From the NCBI RefSeq assembly GCF_008039615.1, contig NZ_VDUZ01000029.1:1-64000 (forward strand): a stretch of DNA of 64,000 bases. The letters run 5' to 3'. The notes beneath the pieces are model-generated. The model was not told the origin of the DNA. It ran no database searches and saw only the letters and a program-made list of their open reading frames with translations. Made by a program: the position numbers and the translations under genes. Below, piece after piece: positions 59,732-64,000 of this stretch (position 1 is its first letter; each line of letters begins with the position of its first letter). The DNA comes from Vineibacter terrae (GTDB lineage: Bacteria > Pseudomonadota > Alphaproteobacteria > Reyranellales > Reyranellaceae).

Positions 59732-61687
59732 ATGACGCGTGTGCTGGCCGCCATTATCGCCCTCGTCGCCGTGACGGCCCTGAACTGGTTGTGGTGGAGC
59801 GTTCCCAACGAGCCACGCACGATCGACTGGCAGCCGGGACCCGTCCAGGGCCTGTCCTTCGCGCCGTACCGCCCCGGCCAGAGCCCGCTGACCAAGACGT
59901 TCCCCACGGCGGCCCAGATCGAGGCCGACCTCAAGCTGCTGCAGGGCAAGACCCAGTCGGTGCGCACCTACACCAGCCTGGAGGGCATGGAGGCGGTGCC
60001 GCGGCTGGCCGGCAAGTACGGGCTGAAGGTCTGGCACGGCGCCTGGCTCAACAACGTCGAGCGCGAGAACCTCGAGCAGATCTCGGCCCTGGTCGAGCAT
60101 GCCAACCGCTACTCCGAGAACGTCGAGCGCGTGATCGTCGGCAACGAGGTGCTGCTGCGCAAGGATCTCACGGCCGACCAGCTGATCCGCTACATCCGGC
60201 AGGTCAAGCGCGCGGTGAAGCAGCCGGTGACCTATGCCGAGGTCTGGGAGTACTGGCTGCGCAACCCGCAGGTGGCGGACGAGGTCGACATCATCACCAT
60301 CCACATCCTGCCCTACTGGGAGGATGAGCCGATCGGGATGGACCGGATCGACCCCAACGGCGATCCGGCCTATGGCAAGCTGGCGATCAAGACGCACATC
60401 ATGGATGTCATGGCGCGCGTGAAGAACGCCTTTCCCGGCAAGCGCGTGGTGATCGGCGAGAGCGGCTGGCCCAGCGCCGGCCGCATGCGCGCCGACGCGC
60501 GGCCGGGGCTGGTCGAGCAGGCCCGCTACTACGCGCTCTTCAAGCGCCTGGCCGAGACCGAGAAGCTCGAATACAACCTCGTCGAGGCGTTCGACCAGCA
60601 GTGGAAGAGCTACCAGGAGGGCACGGTCGGCGCCGAATGGGGCCTGTTCGACACCGCCCGCGAGCAGAAATTCCAGATCGGCGCCAAGGTCAGCGCCGAC
60701 CCGCACTGGCGCACGCCGCTGGTGATCTCCAGTGTCGCCGGCGTGCTGCTGGTGCTGGCCTTCGCCCTGTCGCGCGGCCGGCCCGGGCCGCTGGCCATCG
60801 TCGCCTTCGCGCTCTTCGCCCAGGCCGTCGCCACGTGCCTGACCCAGGCGACCTGGCTCAACTATGCGCATGCCTTCTACACCACGCGCATGATCGGCAC
60901 CGTGCTCTACCTCATCGCCGGGGCCGTCTTCGGCTACGCGCTGCTGCGCGGCATCGGCGACATCCTGACCGCGCGCATGACGGATGCCTCGCTCTACGGC
61001 GCCCGGGTGCGCGAGGCGTGGTCGTCGTGGCGGGCGCTGCCGCGCGCCCATATCCTGCAGCGGCCCGACCTGCTGCTGCAGATCGCCTTCCTCGGCTTCA
61101 CCGTGCTGTGCATCTTCCACCTGATCGTGCTGACGGTGGACTGGTACATCGCCGCCATCCCGATCGGTGATTCGGTGCGCGTGATCGCCATCGACGGCCG
61201 CTATCGCGACTTCCCGATCATGGATTTCGCGGTGCCCGCGGTCGTGCTGATGACCTGGAAGCTGGCCACGCTGCTGCGCACCGGCGGCGTGCCGCGGGCG
61301 CAGGCGGTCGCCAAGGCGCTGTCGTTCGGGCGGCTGCTGGGCTACGACGGCGGCAAGGGCTATGTGCGCATGGAGCCGACCCATAGCCGCTGGGCGCCGC
61401 TGTGGCCGGAACTGCTGCTGACGGCGTTCCTGGTGGGCGGCGCCGTGGTACTCACCCTGACCGAAGGGGCCATCAAGATCCATGGCGCCGCCGCGCTGCT
61501 GGCCTCGGGCTGGCCGGCCCCGGACGGCGGCAAATGGGTGATCCGGGCTTTGTTCACCAATGTGCAGTCCAACTGGTTTTCGGCCATGGCATTGCTGATG
61601 GCGGTGCCCTATATCGCTACGATCTACGTCTCCCTGCGCCAGCCACTGGCCGAGCCGCCGCCGGAATCCTTTACCGGGAAGTGGTGA
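59732..61687 (+). CDS. NdvC-like beta-glucan synthase/GH17-domain membrane protein
   Basis: This 651-residue protein has a first membrane helix (about 5-23), a GH17 glucanase/transglucosylase domain (about 35-315) with acid Glu in VGNEVLL and nucleophile Glu in IGESGWPS, and a C-terminal membrane block of about seven helices. The same order is seen in NdvC of Bradyrhizobium, needed for beta-(1-6) links in cyclic glucans. No NdvB-like gene is near, so the substrate may be supplied elsewhere. It is followed, 77 bases on, by coxG, with no obvious link in function. Confidence 0.88.
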   Translation: MTRVLAAIIALVAVTALNWLWWSVPNEPRTIDWQPGPVQGLSFAPYRPGQSPLTKTFPTAAQIEADLKLLQGKTQSVRTYTSLEGMEAVPRLAGKYGLKVWHGAWLNNVERENLEQISALVEHANRYSENVERVIVGNEVLLRKDLTADQLIRYIRQVKRAVKQPVTYAEVWEYWLRNPQVADEVDIITIHILPYWEDEPIGMDRIDPNGDPAYGKLAIKTHIMDVMARVKNAFPGKRVVIGESGWPSAGRMRADARPGLVEQARYYALFKRLAETEKLEYNLVEAFDQQWKSYQEGTVGAEWGLFDTAREQKFQIGAKVSADPHWRTPLVISSVAGVLLVLAFALSRGRPGPLAIVAFALFAQAVATCLTQATWLNYAHAFYTTRMIGTVLYLIAGAVFGYALLRGIGDILTARMTDASLYGARVREAWSSWRALPRAHILQRPDLLLQIAFLGFTVLCIFHLIVLTVDWYIAAIPIGDSVRVIAIDGRYRDFPIMDFAVPAVVLMTWKLATLLRTGGVPRAQAVAKALSFGRLLGYDGGKGYVRMEPTHSRWAPLWPELLLTAFLVGGAVVLTLTEGAIKIHGAAALLASGWPAPDGGKWVIRALFTNVQSNWFSAMALLMAVPYIATIYVSLRQPLAEPPPESFTGKW

Positions 61688-61764
61688 GCGCAGCTTCGGT
61701 CGCCACCCCGAGCCCTGATCGTCTGCGGACCGGTTGCCTGGCGTCGCTGTGAAAGGAATGAACC

Positions 61765-62436
61765 ATGGAATTTTCCGGCGAGTACCGAATCCCGGCGTCG
61801 CGCCAGAAGGTGTGGGACGCGCTCAACGACGCGGCGGTGCTGCAGCAATGCATTCCGGGCTGCGAGACGCTGGAGAAGGTCAGCGACACCGAGCTGAAGG
61901 CGACGGTGCGGATGAAGATCGGGCCGGTCAGCGCCAAGTTCGGCGGCAAGGTGACCTTGTCCGACATGGACCCGCCCAACGGCTACAAGATCACCGGCGA
62001 GGGGCAGGGCGGCGCCGCCGGCTTCGCCAAGGGCGGTGCTGCCGTGAAGCTGACCGAGGCGGACGACGCCACGGTGCTGAACTACACGGCAGACGCCCAG
62101 GTCGGCGGCAAGATCGCGCAGATCGGTGCCCGGCTGATCGACGGCACGGCCCGCAAGCTCGCCGACGAGTTCTTCAGCAAGTTCTCGGAGGTTGTCGGCG
62201 GCGAGGCGCCGGAAGCGGCGCCCACGGCCACCGACACGCCGAGCATGGCGGATGTTCCGCCGGTGGCGGATCCGACGCCAACGCCAGCCCCCGCCGCTTC
62301 GACCGGCAGCGGGGTCAACGGCGCCGGCTCGCCGGCGCGGCCCGCGACCGATTCGGCCGAGCGCGGCTACAAGCACTGGCTGCTGATCGGCGCCGGTATC
62401 GCGCTGCTGGTGATCGCCTACATCGCGATCCGGTGA
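61765..62436 (+). CDS. coxG: CoxG-family protein (CO dehydrogenase subunit G)
   Basis: This 223-residue protein has a SRPBCC lipid-binding-type domain (1-150: [41 protein letters not shown]), a Pro/Ala/Thr linker (about 155-195) and a C-terminal membrane anchor ([19 protein letters not shown]). CoxG proteins help recruit CO dehydrogenase-type enzymes to the membrane, and recent work links them to quinone delivery. The C-terminal anchor matches that role. It lies upstream of coxS/coxL genes on the same strand, separated by a family B repeat. Confidence 0.9.
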   Translation: MEFSGEYRIPASRQKVWDALNDAAVLQQCIPGCETLEKVSDTELKATVRMKIGPVSAKFGGKVTLSDMDPPNGYKITGEGQGGAAGFAKGGAAVKLTEADDATVLNYTADAQVGGKIAQIGARLIDGTARKLADEFFSKFSEVVGGEAPEAAPTATDTPSMADVPPVADPTPTPAPAASTGSGVNGAGSPARPATDSAERGYKHWLLIGAGIALLVIAYIAIR

Positions 62437-62441
62437 TTTGC

Positions 62442-62587
62442 CCCTCTCCCGCAAGCGGGAGAGGGAGGGGCCCATTGCGCGCAGCGCAATGGGAGGGTGA
62501 GGGGCCACAGTCGCGGCGCTTCGTCCTTGGGCCCTCACCCGCCGAGCGCTGCGCGCTCGGCGACCTCTCCCGCAAGCGGGAGAGGTG
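62442..62587. repeat. Family B repeat, copy B4
   Basis: CCCTCTCCCGCAAGCGGGAG and its mirrored end flank hairpins GCCCATTGCGCGCAGCGCAA and CCGAGCGCTGCGCGCTCGG. It is the short form, like B1, and interrupts the cox gene cluster between coxG and coxS. Confidence 0.88.
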
Positions 62588-62707
62588 AACGCCAATCCCC
62601 TTGACCCATCCAGCTGCAAATTGCCATGCTGAGCATGATCTGCGGACGCACGGCGCGTCGCCACGACGGCCGTCCTTCAACACTGTGGCGGTAGGGAGCA
62701 CTCCAAT

Positions 62708-63193
<486 letters not shown>

Positions 63194-63245
63194 GCTCCGT
63201 CCGAAACAAGACAAGCAAGCGGACTGTTCCTCGAGGGAGGGCACG

Positions 63246-64000
63246 ATGGCCAAGATCGGTGACCGCATCAAGCGCACGGAGGACCGGCGATTCCTGACCG
63301 GCGCCGGCCGGTATGTCGATGACCTGCAGCTGGCGCGCTGCACGCACGCGTATTTCCTGCGCTCGCCGCATGCGCACGCCAGGATCAAGAGCATCGACGT
63401 GGCGGCCGCCAAGGCCGCGCCGGGCGTGGTCGAGATCTTCACGGGCAAGGACGTCGCCGACTCCAAGGTCGGCAGCCTGATCTGCGGCTGGGTGGTGAAG
63501 GACAAGCACGGCCAGCCGCACAAGGCGCCGGCGCATCCCGCGATCGCGCTCGATACGGTGCGCTATGTCGGCGACACCGTGGCCATGGTGATCGCCGAGA
63601 CCTACGCCCAGGCCAAGGACGCGGCTGAGCAGATCGCGGTCGACTACGAGGTCCTGCCGGCCAGCATCGATCCCGTGAAGACGCTCGATGCGGGCGCGTC
63701 GCAGGTGCACGCCGATGTGCCCGGCAACCTGTGCTACGACTGGGAGCTGGGCGAAAAGGCGAAGGTCGATGCGGCGTTCGCCACGGCGGCCCACGTCACC
63801 AAGCTCGACCTGGTCAACAATCGCCTGATCCCCAACGCTATGGAGCCGCGCGCGGCGGCGGCCGAGTATGACCGCGGCACCGGCAATTACACGCTCTACA
63901 CCACCAGCCAGAACCCGCACGTGGCGCGCCTGGTGCTGTCGGCCTTCGTGCTGGGCATTCCCGAGCACAAGCTGCGCGTGGTGGCGCCGGATGTCGGCGG
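63246..64000 (+). CDS. coxL: Molybdenum hydroxylase large subunit, CoxL-like (truncated by window edge)
   Basis: The first 251 residues of a xanthine dehydrogenase/CO dehydrogenase molybdopterin-binding subunit are present. Seen are [20 protein letters not shown] at the start, [26 protein letters not shown], the [11 protein letters not shown] segment and TSQNPH, all family markers. GAGGG lies about nine bases before the ATG. The catalytic loop that tells true CO dehydrogenase (form I, AYXCSFR) from related enzymes lies beyond the window, so CO oxidation is not established. No medium (FAD) subunit gene precedes it. Confidence 0.9.
   Translation, partial: MAKIGDRIKRTEDRRFLTGAGRYVDDLQLARCTHAYFLRSPHAHARIKSIDVAAAKAAPGVVEIFTGKDVADSKVGSLICGWVVKDKHGQPHKAPAHPAIALDTVRYVGDTVAMVIAETYAQAKDAAEQIAVDYEVLPASIDPVKTLDAGASQVHADVPGNLCYDWELGEKAKVDAAFATAAHVTKLDLVNNRLIPNAMEPRAAAAEYDRGTGNYTLYTTSQNPHVARLVLSAFVLGIPEHKLRVVAPDVG

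Overview
This 64-kb window is chromosomal DNA from a GC-rich alphaproteobacterium. That placement is an inference from gene content: ErpA, SapC, ExoD, an NdvC-like glucan synthase, an MlrC-type peptidase, CoxG/S/L, and a RbbA-type exporter, together with heavy G/C bias at third codon positions. A Rhodospirillales or Hyphomicrobiales relative (Reyranella-like) would fit, but no marker gene settles it. About 55 protein genes can be supported. I see no tRNA, rRNA, CRISPR array or intact transposase.

Layout. 0-8.2 kb: exonuclease III, a FAD oxidoreductase, ErpA, SapC, then a two-gene operon for a TPR/beta-barrel outer-membrane protein (Slam-like) and a large FecR-domain protein ending in a TbpB-like barrel. 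8.5-16.1 kb: DMT transporter, CHASE2-guanylate/adenylate cyclase coupled to a DUF4392 protein, a divergent GST/HxlR pair, acyl-CoA dehydrogenase, CHRD protein. 16.3-24.2 kb: sulfonate-type ABC importer, methyltransferase, divergent TetR/SnoaL-like pair, ExoD, phosphodiesterase-cardiolipin synthase pair. 24.4-33.5 kb: single metabolic genes around a DUF2325 coiled-coil gene that carries AT-rich operator-like dyads. 33.7-38.7 kb: HlyD/RbbA/ABC-2 exporter operon. 38.8-43 kb: PHA synthase and small enzymes.

43-54 kb looks accessory. It holds a toxin-antitoxin remnant, a Tat-exported GH1 glucosidase, tandem duplicated small lipoproteins, a formylglycine-generating-enzyme-like protein facing a His/Cys protein that resembles clan-CD (caspase-like) folds, a LysM-like protein, an IS256 fossil, and a baeRF gene bracketed by about 206-bp inverted repeats next to a beta-CASP ribonuclease. 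54.3-56.6 kb is a Toprim/DUF3987 replication-type protein whose reading frame contains a dispersed palindrome. 56.8-64 kb: DUF2817 and MlrC hydrolases, an NdvC-like glucan synthase, and coxG-coxS-coxL, the last cut by the window edge.

The most striking genome-scale feature is the load of dispersed palindromic repeats. At least five families (called A-E here) occupy most intergenic gaps and in places intrude into genes. The best candidates for under-described biology are the Slam-like/FecR-barrel pair, the in-frame palindrome, the inverted-repeat-bounded baeRF segment and the FGE-like/caspase-like neighbourhood.
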